DNA of 5,843 nt from Planctomycetota bacterium. GTDB taxonomy: Bacteria > Planctomycetota > B15-G4 > JADJEK01. The stretch lies in assembly GCA_016795255.1 (NCBI GenBank), contig JAEUIB010000428.1, forward strand, positions 1-5,843, written 5' to 3'. The position numbers and the translations under genes were made by a program. Shown in pieces: positions 5,025-5,843 of the stretch; the stretch's first letter is position 1; every line of letters begins with the position of its first letter. The notes under the pieces are model-generated. The model saw nothing but the letters and a program-made list of their open reading frames with translations. It did not search any database and was not told where the DNA came from.

Positions 5025-5843
5025 TCAGGCGGGACGACTCGAGGTCGCCTGCTGCCGGTGAACGTCGCGCGACGACGGAGTCGTTGGAGGAAACTCCGCC
5101 GAGCGAGCCGTCTTCGCGCGCAGGCGCAGACTGTTGGTCACGACCGAGACGCTCGACGCGGCCATCGCCGCGCTGGCGAGCATCGGCGACAGCAGCCAAT
5201 GGAACGCGGGCCACAGCGCGCCCGCGGCGATCGGCAACAGGACGACGTTGTAGGCGAACGCGAATCCGAGGTTCTGGCGAATCGTCCGCAACGTCGCCCT
5301 GGCGTTCGCGATCGCTGCCGGCAAGCCCGTCAGGTCCCCGCGCAGCAGCGTGACTCCCGCGGCTTCGATCGCGACGTCGGTTCCGGTGCCGATCGCGATG
5401 CCGACGTCGGCGGCCGCCAGCGCCGGCGCGTCGTTGATCCCGTCGCCGACCATCGCGCCCGTGCGGCCTTGCGCTCGCAGCGATCGGATCCACTCGAGCT
5501 TGTCCTTCGGCAGGACTTCCGCGCGGACGTCCGCGTCGGGGTCGAGTCCCACCGCTGCGGCGATCGCGCGCGCCGGAGCGGGCGCGTCGCCGGTCGCCAT
5601 GACGACGCGGATCCCTGCGGCGCGCAACGCGTCGATCACGGAGCGCGCCTCGGGCCGCGGCGGATCGAGGACGTCGATCACGCCGGCGATCGCGCCGTCG
5701 ATGCCGACGAACAGTCGCGTCGAACCGTCGGTCGCGCGCGGGAAGCTCGCGGTCGAATCCGCGGGCGCTCGATCGTTCCGCACGTGCTTCTCGCGCCCGA
5801 CGGCGACGTCGTGACCGTCGACGCGCGCGCGCACGCCGAAGCC
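5025..5843 (-). CDS. copA: Cu(+)-exporting P1B-type ATPase, C-terminal part
   Basis: The reading frame is open to the window edge, so the gene starts outside; 272 C-terminal residues are visible. P1B-1 ATPases pump Cu(+) from the cytoplasm across the inner membrane. Counting from the window edge, the end of the nucleotide-binding domain appears first (GFGVRARVDG). It is followed by the phosphorylation-domain motifs MATGD (82-86) and GDGINDAP (133-140). The last two membrane helices carry the Cu(+) transport signature: Y198-N199 in FAYNVVLLP, and M227 with S231 in MAASSVSVVTNSLRLR. These fix the ion as Cu(+)/Ag(+) rather than Zn or Cd. A hydrophilic Ser/Pro/Arg tail of about 30 residues follows the last helix, longer than usual. 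The phosphorylated DKTG loop, CPC motif and any N-terminal metal-binding domains would be upstream. It heads the visible operon; the promoter is not in the window. Confidence 0.95.
   Translation of the reverse strand, partial: GFGVRARVDGHDVAVGREKHVRNDRAPADSTASFPRATDGSTRLFVGIDGAIAGVIDVLDPPRPEARSVIDALRAAGIRVVMATGDAPAPARAIAAAVGLDPDADVRAEVLPKDKLEWIRSLRAQGRTGAMVGDGINDAPALAAADVGIAIGTGTDVAIEAAGVTLLRGDLTGLPAAIANARATLRTIRQNLGFAFAYNVVLLPIAAGALWPAFHWLLSPMLASAAMAASSVSVVTNSLRLRAKTARSAEFPPTTPSSRDVHRQQATSSRPA

Overview
This is a very GC-rich window. Every gene I can support lies on the minus strand, so the gene order runs from position 5843 down to 1. Signal peptides, a Tat signal, a lipobox and an outer-membrane efflux protein all point to a Gram-negative (diderm) bacterium. 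The codon bias and the Pro/Ala/Gln-rich linker after one signal peptide resemble large-genome environmental lineages such as Planctomycetota, but I cannot confirm that without a search.

The right three quarters (5843 to 1458) is the downstream part of a copper-handling operon. In transcription order it holds: the C-terminal 272 residues of a P1B-type Cu(+) ATPase (CopA-like); a small exported protein with repeated Cys motifs of the TRASH/YHS kind; a TolC/CusC-like outer-membrane efflux lipoprotein; and a Tat-exported three-domain multicopper oxidase. The last three genes are coupled by a 1-nt (TGATG) and a 4-nt (ATGA) overlap. A plausible division of work is that the ATPase moves Cu(+) out of the cytoplasm, the Cys-rich protein binds it outside the inner membrane, the oxidase converts Cu(+) to the less toxic Cu(2+), and the TolC-like protein serves outer-membrane export. 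No periplasmic adaptor or RND pump gene is in the window.

The left quarter (about 127 to 1420) is an IS110-family insertion sequence with an intact DEDD/Ser transposase, sitting right behind the oxidase stop codon. Its 5' leader (1313-1406) is strikingly structured: a perfect 12-bp outer stem encloses two hairpins, and the stem buries the transposase Shine-Dalgarno. Two single-stranded segments of this leader match the two halves of one 14-bp site at 120-133, on opposite strands and overlapping at a dinucleotide. This is the arrangement known for bridge-RNA guide loops of IS110 elements. A 20-bp hairpin (171-216) lies between the transposase stop and that site. The first ~120 bases hold nothing I can identify.
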